A stretch of DNA of 64,000 bases from Candidatus Doolittlea endobia (GCF_900039485.1 NZ_LN999833.1:682001-746000); one strand, 5' to 3'. Positions 12,578 through 25,896 are shown, numbered from the stretch's first letter. A program made the numbers and translations. The notes: a model not told the origin generated them from the letters alone.

Positions 12578-13537
12578 TTAACTGCCGTTGGGTGTAGAAG
12601 TAATAAACGGCGATGGTGTAACGACAGTGCTTGTGCGCTCTTGCAACCATTGACCCGTTTCTAAATCGCTTAGCCAGCGTTTGAATTCATAACGCTGAAA
12701 TAACAACATCAATGCTTCCACTTCGATTTCTTTTATTACCGTTAACTTATCATAAGGTAAGCTCAACGGCACATCAGTTTTAATGGTTGCCAGCTGGTAG
12801 GAGAGAAACGCCGTATCACGGTACAACGCAAGTTTAGCAGCTGCGGTTTTAGCGCCGCGGAAGTTTAGGCAACTAACGCTATCAAGCTGTTGATAGAGCC
12901 TCTCCAGACCGCCAAACTCTTTCAATAGTGCCTGTGCGGTTTTCTTACCCACTCCCGGTACGCCAGGAATATTATCGGAACGGTCGCCTATTAGGGCCAG
13001 ATTATCAATAATAAGCTCTGGCGGCACACCGAATTTCAGTTTCACTTCCTCCGGTCCGAGAATTGTATTAGACATAGTATTAATCAAGGTAATTTTTGAC
13101 GATACTAACTGCGCCATGTCTTTATCACCGGTGCTTATCAAGACGTCCCGACCGGCGCTCGCCGCTGCCAGTGCTAGTGTACCGATAACGTCATCAGCCT
13201 CGACGCCATTAACAACCAATAAAGGCAAACCCATCGCTTTAACCATATCATGCAGCGGCGCTATCTGACTGTACAGATCGTCCGGCATGGGCGGCCGATG
13301 AGATTTATAATGCTTGAACAGCATATTGCGAAACGTCTTGCCCTTGGCGTCAAATACTACTGCAATGTGGCTTGGCCGATACTGAACCAGTAAGCTCTTA
13401 AGCATATTCAATACACCATATATCGCCCTGGTCGGTTCTCCCGCCCTATTAGTCAGCAACGGACAAGCGTGATAGGCACGGTAGAGATAAAAAGAACCAT
13501 CCACTAGAATAATTGGATTTTCTGCTATTTGGACCAT
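12578..13537 (-). CDS. polA: DNA polymerase I reduced to its 5'-3' nuclease domain
   Basis: Flap endonuclease that removes RNA primers and displaced 5' ends during Okazaki-fragment processing. The ATG at 13537 gives [20 protein letters not shown], matching the E. coli PolA start; the longer frame to 13576 is not needed. The 319 residues cover exactly the N-terminal nuclease (E. coli about 1-323). Metal-binding acidic residues are visible in [31 protein letters not shown] and [20 protein letters not shown]. The polymerase domain is missing, replaced by a stop and decayed DNA. The same truncation is known from Buchnera and other insect symbionts, so a working stand-alone nuclease is likely. The last 15 or so residues after WLQE are unlike PolA and probably random read-through. 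Confidence 0.9.
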   Translation of the reverse strand: MVQIAENPIILVDGSFYLYRAYHACPLLTNRAGEPTRAIYGVLNMLKSLLVQYRPSHIAVVFDAKGKTFRNMLFKHYKSHRPPMPDDLYSQIAPLHDMVKAMGLPLLVVNGVEADDVIGTLALAAASAGRDVLISTGDKDMAQLVSSKITLINTMSNTILGPEEVKLKFGVPPELIIDNLALIGDRSDNIPGVPGVGKKTAQALLKEFGGLERLYQQLDSVSCLNFRGAKTAAAKLALYRDTAFLSYQLATIKTDVPLSLPYDKLTVIKEIEVEALMLLFQRYEFKRWLSDLETGQWLQERTSTVVTPSPFITSTPNGS

Positions 13538-14357
13538 AGCGTATTTTACTTGTAACCCAAAGTTACTGATAGTCATGAATTAATACATACTGTTAATAAT
13601 TTTCTCATACTACGAGAAAGACGTTTGATGTGAATTTTCAGGCATGTCATCTTATATTACGAGATAATTTTTACTTGCTAAAAACTTTATAAATGCGCTT
13701 TATATCAGTCATACAAAAGCTACATTAAATGTATTTAATATTATTACTATAGTGTCTATGCATTTCTCACCCTATGTACGAAAAGACACTTGACATACAA
13801 AACGTCATTCTTCGTCTACTTTACAACAGATAACGACTTCAGCGTTAGAAACGCCTCGTCACGATTTAAACGCAGGTATTAGTTAGTTGTAACTCAGATC
13901 ATCTAGTAGCATATGTCATATACCACATAATAATTTAGCATGCCTCAGACAGACTTAGGACTGTCTTAGTTGAGCGTTTCTATAGCGAAATAGAGCTAAA
14001 ATATTTTCAAAAATAACTTACAGATGTGCATTGGATCATGAAATTCACTGATTTTCTATCCTCCGATTTTTTTAAAAGATAGATCTCAATGCTTGATATT
14101 ACTGTCCATCGTTATAGCGTAACCATGAAGTTACGTTAATGATTATTCGACACCGGGAGCGCCACAGGAGAACGTTTGAAATAAACGTGGTAAACGCAGA
14201 CTACCTGCCGTACTCTATACGTTGCGTCACAAAGTGAGCTGACGCTGATATGACTGGTGTAATAACGTGATTTTAGTTATTCAGCAGGCGTTGCGACAGA
14301 CTGCTTAGGGAAATAGCTATACTAGCCTTTCCGCTTTATAAATTTAAGGGAAACAAC
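13538..14357. other. spacer between polA and ppa
   Basis: No gene recognised. It holds an R1 repeat (13855-13880, minus strand) and, before ppa, TATACT at 14318-14323 as a likely -10 element; a matching -35 box is not clear. In E. coli ppa lies just after ytfP, so polA has been inserted between these two neighbours by rearrangement. Confidence 0.6.
13855..13880 (-). repeat. R1 degenerate interspersed repeat
   Basis: Minus strand reads AATACCTGCGTTTAAATCGT followed by GACGAG, with four or five differences from the R1 core. Confidence 0.45.
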
Positions 14358-14885
14358 ATGAGCTTAAATCAAGTACCAGCAGGCAAAGATCTACCAGAAG
14401 ATATTTATGTAATCATCGAAATTCCAGCTAATATTTCTCCCGTTAAGTACGAAGTTGACAAGGAAAGCGGCGCTTTATTTGTTGATCGTTTTATATCTAC
14501 CGCGATGTTTTATCCTTGTAACTATGGTTATATTAACCATACACTTTCCCTGGATGGTGATCCAGTAGATGTGCTGGTACCTACGCCATATCCATTGCAG
14601 CCAGGCTCGGTAGTACGTTGCTGTCCAGTAGGCGTGCTAAAAATGATCGATGAGTCCGGTGAAGATACTAAAGTAGTGGCAATACCACACGCCAAAGTGG
14701 CACGAGAGTATAATTATATCAAAGACATTAACGACCTATCTCCACATTTGCGCGCGCAAATCACACATTTCTTCGAGCATTATAAAGATCTAGAAGACGG
14801 AAAATGGGTGAAAGTAAACGGTTGGGACAGCGCCAAAGCAGCCAAAGATGAAATTATCGCCTCCATTGAGCGTGCTAAAAAGTAA
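14358..14885 (+). CDS. ppa: inorganic pyrophosphatase
   Basis: Hydrolyses pyrophosphate to orthophosphate, pulling nucleic acid and aminoacyl-tRNA synthesis forward. The 175-residue cytosolic protein is full length (E. coli 176). The family signature [10 protein letters not shown] at residues 66-75 gives the Mg-binding Asp66, Asp68 and Asp71, and the lysine and tyrosine positions of the active site (KYE near 30, YGY near 56) are present. AAGGG stands 7 bases before the ATG. It is a single-gene unit; a weak hairpin ACCG-CGGT (14902-14918) follows it. Confidence 0.97.
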   Translation: MSLNQVPAGKDLPEDIYVIIEIPANISPVKYEVDKESGALFVDRFISTAMFYPCNYGYINHTLSLDGDPVDVLVPTPYPLQPGSVVRCCPVGVLKMIDESGEDTKVVAIPHAKVAREYNYIKDINDLSPHLRAQITHFFEHYKDLEDGKWVKVNGWDSAKAAKDEIIASIERAKK

Positions 14886-15295
14886 TCTTAGCGCAAAAAC
14901 AACCGCTCACAGAACGGTCTTTCACTTTTAGTTGTCTGACGGATTCAATTTCTTTTAGCAAGTCTACCGAACGCTAGTTTAAATATATTGATTTTCTGTA
15001 ACTACTTTTGAAATGCATATGACAAAGATTAGTATCATTTCTCCTTGTTACAGCGACACACACAGAGTGCAATGTGATGATCATTCGGCATCGAGCGCTC
15101 AACGCTACATTTACAATCTGTATTTGAAAACGTCTAAGCTTCATTTTCGCAATAAATGATTCAAAATAATTGCACGAATGTTGACTAACTGTTCTGGAGC
15201 GTTTAAAAAATACGCGATATCTGAAGACTTATCGCTCCAGTTTACAGGATATTTTTAAAACGAAATGAAAATTATCTGGCTGCCTGTTTTGATAA
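14886..15295. other. spacer between ppa and tRNA-Thr
   Basis: Holds only a weak hairpin after ppa (14902-14918, ACCG pairing with CGGT, then TCTTTC) that could act as a poor intrinsic terminator. Nothing else is recognised. Confidence 0.5.
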
Positions 15296-17302
<2,007 letters not shown>

Positions 17303-17655
17303 TCTATTATTTTATTTTTGTATCACAAGTAGCCGTATCTTGGCTTTTTCAAATGTAACTTCAGCGCAGTCTGTTGGAAACCGCCATTGATCGTTGTCAT
17401 GCCGGGCTGAACTGCCGGTTATTATGTACGCATCCACACGCATAATTGTACTTTCGACCTTGAGCGGAAAATATCGCCGATATCCTATTTCTAATCTCGA
17501 TGCGCTTACGTGGTCCGTTAGCCAACACTTGTTGCAATAGGTGACAAATAATAACTGTGTTTGGCAGTCGTCTCCGCTAAAATATCTTTTCTGCTAGCGT
17601 ATTTACTCTCTGAATTCATAGGATGAGCTTTAGCGACGAACTAATAAGGAACGCA
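17303..17655. other. adk-hemH spacer
   Basis: About 350 bases without a recognised gene, promoter or strong hairpin. A clear Shine-Dalgarno (TAAGGA) stands at 17645-17650 before hemH. Confidence 0.5.
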
Positions 17656-18621
17656 ATGATCCGGGAAAGATGCGGAGTATTAATGGTCAGTTTGGGGACA
17701 CCGGAAACTCCTACGCCACGGGCAGTCAAGCGTTACTTGACCAAATTTCTTAGCGATAAACGCGTAGTGAATATGCCACGAGCACTATGGCTACCCTTAT
17801 TGTACAGCGTTATCCTGCCGCGACGTTCACTGCAAGTAGCAAAACGTTATCAAAGCATCTGGATGGATGAGGGATCACCACTTCTTGTCTATAGTCGTCG
17901 ACAGCGGCAGGCACTAGCCGCTAGCTTGCCTAATGTCACGGTAGAACTGGCAATGAACTATGGGCGTCCGACTCTGCCGCAGGCAGTCTCGCGCCTGTTT
18001 GCGCAAGAAATTACACGCCTGGTGATTCTGCCTTTGTATCCCCAGTATTCTTGCTCTACTAGCGCTGCGATTTGGGATGCGGTAGCACGAATTCTTACTG
18101 GTTACCGCCGATTACCATCGATAACTTTTATCCGCGATTATGCAGCGCATCCTGCCTATATCGCCGCGCTAGCCGCAAGCGTTAAGCATGAGTTTAGCCG
18201 GTACGGTAAGCCAGATCGGCTAATCATATCATTTCACGGCATACCACAGCGTTATGTCGAAGAAGGCGATGATTACCCGAAGAGATGTGACGTTACTCGC
18301 CAAGCTTTAGCCGCAGTGCTGGATTACCCGCCTGAGCGGATAATAATGACTTTCCAATCGCACTTCGGACGTGACCCCTGGTTGCAACCCGCTACCGATG
18401 AAACTATGAAAAGCCTGCCTGCTGTAGGCGTGCAGCATGTGCAAGTTATTTGCCCCGGTTTTGCCGCTGACTGCCTAGAGACGCTGGAGGAAATTCAAGT
18501 ACAAAGCAAGAAAATATTTGAACGTGCCGGAGGTAGCACGTTCCATTATATCCCAGCACTTAATGATGATGAGGCGCATATCGATCTGCTACGCCAGCTT
18601 GTAACGGCAGAGCTACCTTAA
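17656..18621 (+). CDS. hemH: ferrochelatase
   Basis: Last step of protoheme synthesis: inserts Fe(II) into protoporphyrin IX. I choose ATG 17656 because TAAGGA lies 5 bases upstream and the product ([20 protein letters not shown]) then aligns with E. coli MRQTKTGILLANLGTP; ATG 17623 would add 11 residues and has only a close AGG. The 321 residues include the catalytic His in [17 protein letters not shown] and the metal-site Glu in [14 protein letters not shown]. It follows adk as in E. coli. hemA near prfA appears lost, so an external precursor or other loci would be needed for it to work. Confidence 0.95.
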   Translation: MIRERCGVLMVSLGTPETPTPRAVKRYLTKFLSDKRVVNMPRALWLPLLYSVILPRRSLQVAKRYQSIWMDEGSPLLVYSRRQRQALAASLPNVTVELAMNYGRPTLPQAVSRLFAQEITRLVILPLYPQYSCSTSAAIWDAVARILTGYRRLPSITFIRDYAAHPAYIAALAASVKHEFSRYGKPDRLIISFHGIPQRYVEEGDDYPKRCDVTRQALAAVLDYPPERIIMTFQSHFGRDPWLQPATDETMKSLPAVGVQHVQVICPGFAADCLETLEEIQVQSKKIFERAGGSTFHYIPALNDDEAHIDLLRQLVTAELP

Positions 18622-18683
18622 CTTATTTTCTTTAAGACACTTGAATCTCAATTCTCATGCAACATCGAACTATTCATTTTATA

Positions 18684-18745
18684 AGCAAATGTCTGGTTGA
18701 GTTCCTCGATAACAAAAATGAAGTTGGAGGTTTTCAAATACAACT
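18684..18745 (+). repeat. R2 degenerate interspersed repeat
   Basis: Contains ATGTCTGGTTGAGTTCCTCG then ATAACAAAAATGAAGTTGGA. The closest partners are 27571-27642, 34407-34486 and 61012-61087. Confidence 0.65.
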
Positions 18746-18982
18746 TACAGATGTAGCGTTACGCTTCCGATGCCGAATAAGTATGACATTGCACTTAATT
18801 TGTCGTGCTACAACGAGAGCACATTAATCTTTGTTATAAGTCGTAACCTCTCGGCTAAAGATATACATCGTCAGTCTAATGCCGCACATGGGTCGAATAC
18901 CGGCACATCATTTATTGAAAAACGTAAGAGATACATTGCAATAAATACATTGCACCTTTCCGTTTGATATATGTACTTTCGC

Positions 18983-19011
18983 TTGTTTCTAGTTAAATTC
19001 TTGCGTAGAAT
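18983..19011 (+). promoter_or_regulatory. promoter for rplU(remnant)-rpmA
   Basis: TTGTTT at 18983-18988 and TAGAAT at 19006-19011 are separated by exactly 17 bases, a good sigma-70 promoter. It lies about 155 bases before rpmA, just ahead of where rplU would have started, so it probably is the old rplU-rpmA promoter still driving rpmA. Confidence 0.6.
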
Positions 19012-19089
19012 TTAGCTTCTACAAGGTGTGTTTAGAAGTAATCTACAAACGATCACGGCAGAAAATTTTTTGTGTGCGTTATTTGGAGT

Positions 19090-19152
19090 TAACAATACCA
19101 GGTGAATTGGCACAGTAGTTCACTGACGTTGAATCAACGGTATTTGCGCTAA
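19090..19152 (+). pseudogene. rplU: 3' remnant of rplU (ribosomal protein L21)
   Basis: Immediately before rpmA the plus strand reads CAG TAG TTCACTGACGTTGAA then TCAACGGTATTTGCGCTAA, which is the L21 C-terminus QWFTDVKITGISA with Trp changed to a TAG stop (19116-19118) and one base lost near 19133. rplU precedes rpmA in nearly all bacteria. No other part of L21 is readable, so the body of the gene has been deleted. A functional copy could exist outside the window. Confidence 0.6.
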
Positions 19153-19167
19153 CAGGAGAACAAACAC

Positions 19168-19425
19168 ATGGCCCATAAAAAAGCAGGCGGCTCTACACGT
19201 AATGGTCGCGACTCAAAAAGTAAACGCCTTGGCGTTAAACGCTTCGGCGGTGAATTAATAAAGGCCGGTAGCATCATCGTCCGACAACGTGGAACCCGTT
19301 TTCACCCAGGGACTAATGTAGGTTGCGGAAAAGATCATACGCTGTTCGCTTTAACGAAGGGTAAGATCCAGTTTGAAGTGAAGGGACAAAAAAACCGTAA
19401 ATTTGTGAGCATTATTTCTGACTAA
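19168..19425 (+). CDS. rpmA: 50S ribosomal protein L27
   Basis: L27 reaches the peptidyl-transferase centre with its N-terminal tail. The 85-residue product [20 protein letters not shown] has the full E. coli length and keeps the L27 motif [20 protein letters not shown] and GNVGCG-like [20 protein letters not shown] lies 10 bases before the ATG. Its usual partner rplU survives only as a remnant just upstream, and obgE is absent downstream. Confidence 0.97.
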   Translation: MAHKKAGGSTRNGRDSKSKRLGVKRFGGELIKAGSIIVRQRGTRFHPGTNVGCGKDHTLFALTKGKIQFEVKGQKNRKFVSIISD

Positions 19426-19666
19426 GTTTCCAATTTTTGTAAAGTAAAGCTGTGCTAAGTTGAAGAGCAGAGATAGCAAATCCATAGTCAAATAGATAAT
19501 TATGGAGATAACAATGCTCTCTATTCTCTGTCCGACGAGACTAGAGCTATGGCGTCACAGAATATGGAGCCACTTCTATCATAGAATATAATCTTTCCTA
19601 TCTAGCTCTGCTAAACAATTTTCTATACACAGAATTATTGTCCCATTAAATAATCGTCCAGAAAAA

Positions 19667-21127
19667 TCATAATAATGGACTGAAAAAGTAAAATAGTCGC
19701 TCGACAATACGCTGCCAATAGGGACGCTTCGACCAGATAGTAGGTTCGATAAGCCGCGAAAGAGCGATATAGTTTTCTTGCACTCGTGCTAGATCGCTGC
19801 CAAAATTATCATCATCGATGACTAGGGTGATTTCAAAATTAAGCCATAGACTGCGCATATCCAGATTTACCGTCCCCACCAGACTTAATTGACCGTCGAC
19901 TAGTACGCTTTTCGTATGCAGTAGACCGCCCTCAAACTGATGGATCAACACTCCAGCTTCTAACAGTTCGGTAAAAAAAGCCCGGCTAGCCCAGCCTACC
20001 AATATAGAGTCGTTGTGGCGTGGAATGATAATATGGACTTTTACACCGCGCTGCGCCGCAGTACAAATAGCGTGGAGCAAATCATCGCTCGGTACCAAGT
20101 AGGGTGTAGTCATCACTAATTGTTCGCGTGCTGCATAAATTGAGGTGAGCAACGCCTGATGAATGACCCCCTCAGGAAAACCGGGACCCGATGCGATCAC
20201 TTGAAGGGTGTGTCCGCTGGCCTGTTCAAACTGCATGATATTGACGTCTGGCGGCGGCGGAAGGATGCGCTCTCCAGTTTCAATTTCCCAGTCGTAGGAA
20301 AAAATGATCCCCATCGCGGTTGAAGCCGGCCCTTCTATGCGGGCCGTAATATCGATCCATTGGCCAACGCCGGCATCTTGTTTGAAAAAACGCGGATCTA
20401 CCATGTTCATGCTGCCGGTGTAGGCAACATGATTGTCAATCAGCACCATTTTGCGATGTTGTCGCAAATCCATGCGGCGAAGAAAGACCCGGAAGAGACT
20501 GACGTGCAGGGCTTCTACGACATGCACTCCAGCGGCCCGCATGAGCGCGGGGTATGGGCTGCGGAAAAAATCCAAGCTACCGGCGGAATCGAGCATTAGC
20601 CGGCAGCGCACGCCACGCCGTGCTGCTGCCATCAATGCCTCCGCCACCAGGTCCACTTGGCCGCCAGTTTTCCAAATGTAGAATACTATCTCAATATTGT
20701 TTTGAGCCAGGCCGATATCGCGGACCAGCGCTTGAAGCGCGTCATCACTGCTAGTCAGCAGGTTCATTTGGTTGCCCTTCAAACCACCCATGCCCTGACG
20801 ATGTTCGCACAATTGAAATAATGCCCGGGCCACTTCGCTATTTTCAGTGGCAAAAATACGCCGATAATTTTTTAGATTTTCGATCCATTTGGCGGTAGAT
20901 AGCAAGAGGGCTTTACTACGTCTAGCGCGACGTTTACCCAGGTTAAGTTCGCCAAACAACAAATAAGTAATAATTCCAACTATAGGAAGAATATAGATCA
21001 CTAGTAACCAAGCCATAGCGGATGGCACCGCGCGACGTTTCATCATAACCCGCAAGGTGACGCCTGCAATCAACAGCCAATAGACAAACAGCAATAACCA
21101 GTTGATTACAGTATAAAGCGTTGTCAT
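19667..21127 (-). CDS. clsA: cardiolipin synthase A
   Basis: Inner-membrane phospholipase D-family enzyme that joins two phosphatidylglycerols into cardiolipin. The 486 residues equal the E. coli length. Two N-terminal membrane segments (about residues 6-27 and 38-60) precede two HKD catalytic motifs, [18 protein letters not shown] near residue 224 and [18 protein letters not shown] near 403. It stands alone between rpmA and trxB, convergent with rpmA. No damage seen. Confidence 0.96.
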   Translation of the reverse strand: MTTLYTVINWLLLFVYWLLIAGVTLRVMMKRRAVPSAMAWLLVIYILPIVGIITYLLFGELNLGKRRARRSKALLLSTAKWIENLKNYRRIFATENSEVARALFQLCEHRQGMGGLKGNQMNLLTSSDDALQALVRDIGLAQNNIEIVFYIWKTGGQVDLVAEALMAAARRGVRCRLMLDSAGSLDFFRSPYPALMRAAGVHVVEALHVSLFRVFLRRMDLRQHRKMVLIDNHVAYTGSMNMVDPRFFKQDAGVGQWIDITARIEGPASTAMGIIFSYDWEIETGERILPPPPDVNIMQFEQASGHTLQVIASGPGFPEGVIHQALLTSIYAAREQLVMTTPYLVPSDDLLHAICTAAQRGVKVHIIIPRHNDSILVGWASRAFFTELLEAGVLIHQFEGGLLHTKSVLVDGQLSLVGTVNLDMRSLWLNFEITLVIDDDNFGSDLARVQENYIALSRLIEPTIWSKRPYWQRIVERLFYFFSPLL

Positions 21128-21430
21128 AAGGGGAAAACATCCTGTTTGCGGAGCATTAATGTGAGTTTACGCATAAGAGGCGCAAAGAAGACATTGTTTT
21201 ACCCAGCGCATAATGTGCTGTTTGACGCGGTTTTGCATGGATGAAAAGTTAATCGCGACTCAGCTGAATCGCGACTGTAATATCATAGCTTTAATATCTT
21301 ATAGTGATTTCCGTGTGTTTTCCAAAAAGCAACTAATGTCTGTTTTAACTTATGACGACAGCCCTGTAGCAATTCTAGCATTAGCTGAGTGCGCACATCG
21401 TCTCTGCTATGCAGCAGCGATTGTGTTGTC
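21128..21430. other. clsA-trxB spacer
   Basis: About 300 bases holding one R1 repeat (21335-21360). The plus-strand frame at 21213-21467 runs into trxB antisense and is not a gene. Confidence 0.5.
21335..21360 (+). repeat. R1 degenerate interspersed repeat
   Basis: AATGTCTGTTTTAACTTATG followed by ACGACA; preceded by AACT as at 25871. One of the best-preserved R1 copies. Confidence 0.6.
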
Positions 21431-22420
<990 letters not shown>

Positions 22421-22450
22421 TCAAGAAATTACAAAAGTAAGTGGTTATTA

Positions 22451-22473
22451 TCACGAGTTAAAAACAGGTTTTG
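22451..22473 (-). repeat. R1 degenerate interspersed repeat
   Basis: Minus strand reads AACCTGTTTTTAACTCGTGA, matching the core of R1. Downstream TTAAGCAAAAA and GATAT.ATTACAAG also recur beside the R1 copy at 40591. Confidence 0.5.
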
Positions 22474-22833
22474 TCTGTTCTCTATTAAACATTAAGCAAA
22501 AATAAAAACGAAGTAGTGTTATACCTTATGAGATATTATTACAAGGTTATGATATTATCCTGAAGTTTCCACCTGATTATGACTGTTGAAATACTTACTG
22601 TCACTTTTGTCGTTAAAAAATCAAGATGTCATCGATTCTTGAGACTCTTATCTGTGAAAAGGATAAACCGGAACTGATAATAGGGAAATCAATAAAAACT
22701 GCACCTGTAGCTTGTAGACGCACACGGCATATCACTTATTTTCAACGGCCATAATCAGGTGGAAGATCGCTCCGGAAGTCGTTCTTAAGATTTAAAATCT
22801 GAGTTATGTCCCATTTTCTAAGGGATTCTGCTC

Positions 22834-22870
22834 TATCCGCTGAGCATATTTTGCCTTACTTCATAAAATG
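22834..22870 (+). repeat. R4 degenerate interspersed repeat
   Basis: ATCCGCTGAGCATATTTTGC followed by CTTACTTCAT, similar to the start of the R4 copy at 34081. Confidence 0.5.
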
Positions 22871-23164
22871 AAAGTATCGAGAATAGTATTATATTAAGAT
22901 CAAAATTATAATTGAGATAGGACTATCTCAGCGTGATGGATGCGTTAATCAACCTATGGTATGCAGCTATCCATTTGTTGTTTGCTTTTAAAAAAGTAAC
23001 TAATGTTTATCTTAAATGCTAGTCTTGAGTGACGACGGTTCTTAGGAAATATCATCATGGGACGTAAAGATAAAAGACAGATTGTGACTTAGATTTCTTG
23101 ATCTTCTTATTTTTTTTGAATGCATAAGAAAAATTGATATTATCTGCCTTCATTATTTGCGTTA

Positions 23165-23210
23165 TTGAGGCGATTAACCAGATATACATCTGACTATCGT
23201 TGCTATGGTT
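23165..23210 (-). repeat. R2 degenerate interspersed repeat
   Basis: Minus strand reads CCATAGCAACGATAGTCAGA then TGTATATCTGGTTAATCGCC, aligning with the first half of R2. Confidence 0.6.
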
Positions 23211-23340
23211 AATACACAATTCTAGATACAGAGATATTGCTTGAATATTCACATGGCTTAACGCTGAAGTTGTCATCTACTGTGTAGCAGATAACTCATG
23301 GTCTGATGCATAAAAGCAATTAGATCGTATGTTCCTATTA

Positions 23341-23367
23341 GCGTCTGTCTTTAACTCGTGACAACAG
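23341..23367 (+). repeat. R1 degenerate interspersed repeat
   Basis: GTCTGTCTTTAACTCGTGAC followed by AACAGCG, a near-consensus R1 copy. Confidence 0.6.
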
Positions 23368-23451
23368 CGATTCCAATTTACCGGTTCACATTGCCTGCTT
23401 AAAACTAACTCAGCATATAAATTACCTGTGTTTTATAATAATTTAATTGTA

Positions 23452-24720
23452 ATGATCTACAATATAATCATAATCTTAATCCAACCACTAGTATGGATAC
23501 AATTATTATGGCGTAGCAGGAAAGCACCCGCCTACCGCCGGCGTTGGGCCGAACGCTATGGCTTTTGCCAAGGAAAAGTCAAACCTGGTGGAATTATGCT
23601 GCATTCCGTGTCAGTCGGCGAAACGCTCACTGCTATCCCTTTGCTACGTGCACTACGCCACTGCTATCCGTTGTTGCCAATTACTGTCACTACAATGACC
23701 CCTACTGGTTCTGAGCGAGTGCAGTCGGCATTCGGTAAAGAAGTCTATCATGTCTACTTACCCTATGATCTGCCAGGGGCAATGAGTCGTTTTCTTAATC
23801 AAGTAAATCCAAAGCTGGTTATCATCATGGAAACGGAGCTATGGCCTAACCTTATCAAGGCATTGAATCAGCGCGGCATCCCCCTGATAGTCGCTAATGC
23901 ACGTCTTTCTATCAGCTCTGCTGCCGGCTATAAAAAATTTAGCGGTTTTTTCTCTGGAATCATGCGAAATATTACGCTCATCATAGCGCAAAATGAAGAG
24001 GACGCCGCTCGTTTCTTGGAACTCGGTCTGAAAAAGAAACAGTTAGCCGTTATGGGAAACTTGAAATTTGATATTTCTGTAACTCCCGAACTGGAAGCGA
24101 AAGCGCTTATGCTGCGTCGCCAATGGGCGCCTCGACGCCAGGTATGGATAGCTACCAGCACCCATGATGGGGAAGAGACGTTGTTATTAAAGGCTCATCG
24201 CCAGTTATTAACTAACTTTCCAGATCTTCTGCTGATTTTGGTCCCGCGTCACCCAGAACGGTTTCTGTTAGTACGGGAAATGACCATGAAAGCCGGCTTC
24301 AATTGCATCATGCGCAGCAGCGGCGAAATTCCGTCCAGCAATACACAAGTGGTAGTAGGAGACACTATGGGAGAGCTCATGCTACTGTACGGTATCGCCG
24401 ATCTGGCTTTTGTCGGAGGAAGCTTAGTGGAGCGCGGTGGCCATAATCCTCTGGAGGCGGCAGCGCACGCCATCCCCATTCTCATGGGGCCATATACTTT
24501 AAATTTCCGTGATATTTGCAGAAAACTGAACAAAGCCGGCGGTTTGATTACCGTAACCGACGTAGTGACGTTAGTAACTTCGATTTCTGCCCTGTTGACT
24601 AACAAGGATTGCCGTCTGTATTACGGCTGTCACGCCGTTGATGTGCTGCGCCAGAATCAAGGCGCGCTCCAGCGCTTGTTGCATTTGTTAGAGTCATATC
24701 TTCCACAACGGAATCATTGA
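23452..24720 (+). CDS. waaA: Kdo transferase (3-deoxy-D-manno-octulosonate transferase)
   Basis: Inner-membrane glycosyltransferase (GT30) that adds Kdo residues to lipid IVA. ATG 23452 gives MIYNIIIILIQPLVWIQLLW, close to E. coli MELLYTALLYLIQPLIW; GTG 23428 would add 8 residues. From this start it has 422 residues (E. coli 425). The N-terminal membrane anchor is at about 3-20. Conserved blocks HSVSVGETL, TMTPTGSERVQSAFG, METELWPNL, VVVGDTMGELMLLYGIADLA and GGSLVERGGHNPLEAAA are intact, including the catalytic Glu of VGET. A decayed waaE starts right at its stop. Confidence 0.95.
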   Translation: MIYNIIIILIQPLVWIQLLWRSRKAPAYRRRWAERYGFCQGKVKPGGIMLHSVSVGETLTAIPLLRALRHCYPLLPITVTTMTPTGSERVQSAFGKEVYHVYLPYDLPGAMSRFLNQVNPKLVIIMETELWPNLIKALNQRGIPLIVANARLSISSAAGYKKFSGFFSGIMRNITLIIAQNEEDAARFLELGLKKKQLAVMGNLKFDISVTPELEAKALMLRRQWAPRRQVWIATSTHDGEETLLLKAHRQLLTNFPDLLLILVPRHPERFLLVREMTMKAGFNCIMRSSGEIPSSNTQVVVGDTMGELMLLYGIADLAFVGGSLVERGGHNPLEAAAHAIPILMGPYTLNFRDICRKLNKAGGLITVTDVVTLVTSISALLTNKDCRLYYGCHAVDVLRQNQGALQRLLHLLESYLPQRNH

Positions 24721-25240
24721 ATGTCTCATAGCAAAGCTTGTCACCCGTAATAAGGCTGAAACCCTGTCGAGTTGTCTAGCCTCAACGAACTGGCAGATGA
24801 AATCGTAGTATTGGATGCAATAGCGTTGACGAAACACACCATATTGCCGCGCAGGTCTTTTCCAAGACTACGGATTGGCCAGATTTCAGCATACAGCATC
24901 AGCACACACAGGCTTATGCAAATGGTGGTTATATTCTAATGCGGTTTACAGCTGCGCGCGGCATAATTTATTTTCGGTCGTTTCATGCGCCACAGTGGCT
25001 GACATCTAGATTGAGTAGCATGGTTTATGCGCGCGCATGCTATTACTATAGAGCGCTGCAAGTCCATAAATCCCTTACTTGCCGCAATTTGTCGGCTTTC
25101 AGCGATAGCTGCAGTATGCGGAAGTCTGAGCGCGAGAGCCCTATCTCCAAGGGAGAAAATATAGTTTATTTACCATTATTAGTTATACTAGTAGTGCTTT
25201 TCAAGATTTAGCTGCTTCGCGCTGGCTTTTTGGCGATAAA
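24721..25240 (+). pseudogene. waaE: decayed waaE (LPS core glucosyltransferase)
   Basis: The ATG at 24721 abuts the waaA stop. Fragments of a family-2 glycosyltransferase are readable in shifting frames: ADEIVVLD near 24793-24816, AQVFSKTTDWPDF...QAYANGGYILM near 24850-24940, then VYARACYYYRALQVHKSL and CRNLSAFSDSCSMRKSERES in the frame 24939-25211. These match WaaE segments (ADEIVVLDSGS, VF.TDWPGFG, YARGEYVLMIDADE, LYARACYRYNDAQVHESL, CRDFSAF). Several frameshifts and stops rule out function. The waaA-waaE order is known in Serratia, Klebsiella and Sodalis. Confidence 0.78.
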
Positions 25241-25251
25241 CAAAGTTAGTT

Positions 25252-25385
25252 ACTTGTGGTGGCAAATATGCAATATTGCTTTTTGACATTCTGCCTAATG
25301 GTTATCTGGATTTGATGATCCATATTACCGGTGATTTCTTCCAATTACAGTGGCATGGTCACTATGACAGATCTCGATTAGGATG
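25252..25385 (+). pseudogene. mutM: possible remnant of mutM (formamidopyrimidine-DNA glycosylase)
   Basis: One frame reads GGKYAILLFDILPNGYLDLM then IHITGDFFQL and GHYDR, resembling MutM [26 protein letters not shown] ... KHDHVDLV. mutM lies shortly downstream of waaA (with coaD between) in enterobacteria. Only this fragment is visible and coaD is absent. Tentative. Confidence 0.42.
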
Positions 25386-25527
25386 TAAGTGGAGAAATGA
25401 CATAGAACAGAAACTGTTTCAATGATGCATTAATGTGTTTAATAGTATTAATAATTTCTGTAGCAGCCAAGCATTGTTTACGCTCCTTGTTTTCTTATGA
25501 TAAAACAGCTAGAAAAGATTACCTTTA

Positions 25528-25556
25528 TTACATACATCAGACCATTGTTCGTCTGT
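25528..25556 (-). repeat. R2 degenerate interspersed repeat, partial
   Basis: Minus strand reads AACAATGGTCTGATGTATGT, matching the central part of R2. Confidence 0.45.
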
Positions 25557-25743
25557 TTCATAAACAACTGTCGCATTAAGCGTTATCATCACAAAATTTT
25601 ATATCTCAAAATTACTCTGATTTACATACCGTATACGTTAACAGCCAGCATAACCTTTACGTACCTGATATATAGCCTTCAAAATCTTGTTGAACTCAAA
25701 CAATGATGTAGTATGCAAAATACACTTAACAAATAGAACGGTA

Positions 25744-25822
25744 TAACTTGCATTGACATCAAACGTCTTGCTCGAAAACCATTTGCATTTCAAAATTAGA
25801 ATCGATGCATGACTAGATCATT
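25744..25822 (+). repeat. R3 degenerate interspersed repeat
   Basis: GACATCAAACGTCTTGCTCG then CATTTGCATTTCAAAATTAG and ATCGATGCATGA. The whole stretch aligns with 45717-45785 and 61935-62015. Confidence 0.65.
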
Positions 25823-25872
25823 AGATGGTATATGATCAGATCCTGCGGTTATCAGATTCGAATTACGATTAC

Positions 25873-25896
25873 TAATGTCTGTCTTTACTCGTGACG
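25873..25896 (+). repeat. R1 degenerate interspersed repeat
   Basis: AATGTCTGTCTTTACTCGTG followed by ACGG, with one base deleted against the R1 core. Confidence 0.58.

Larger units (their letters stand above)
18622..19089. other. spacer between hemH and the rplU remnant
   Basis: Contains an R2 repeat (18684-18745) and the promoter described at 18983-19011. The frame at 18770-18967 has no family resemblance. Confidence 0.5.

Noticed and set aside
24939-25211. 90-codon frame that could be taken for a gene
   Set aside because: Its sequence matches the C-terminal half of WaaE and the preceding part lies upstream in other frames, so it is part of a dead gene.
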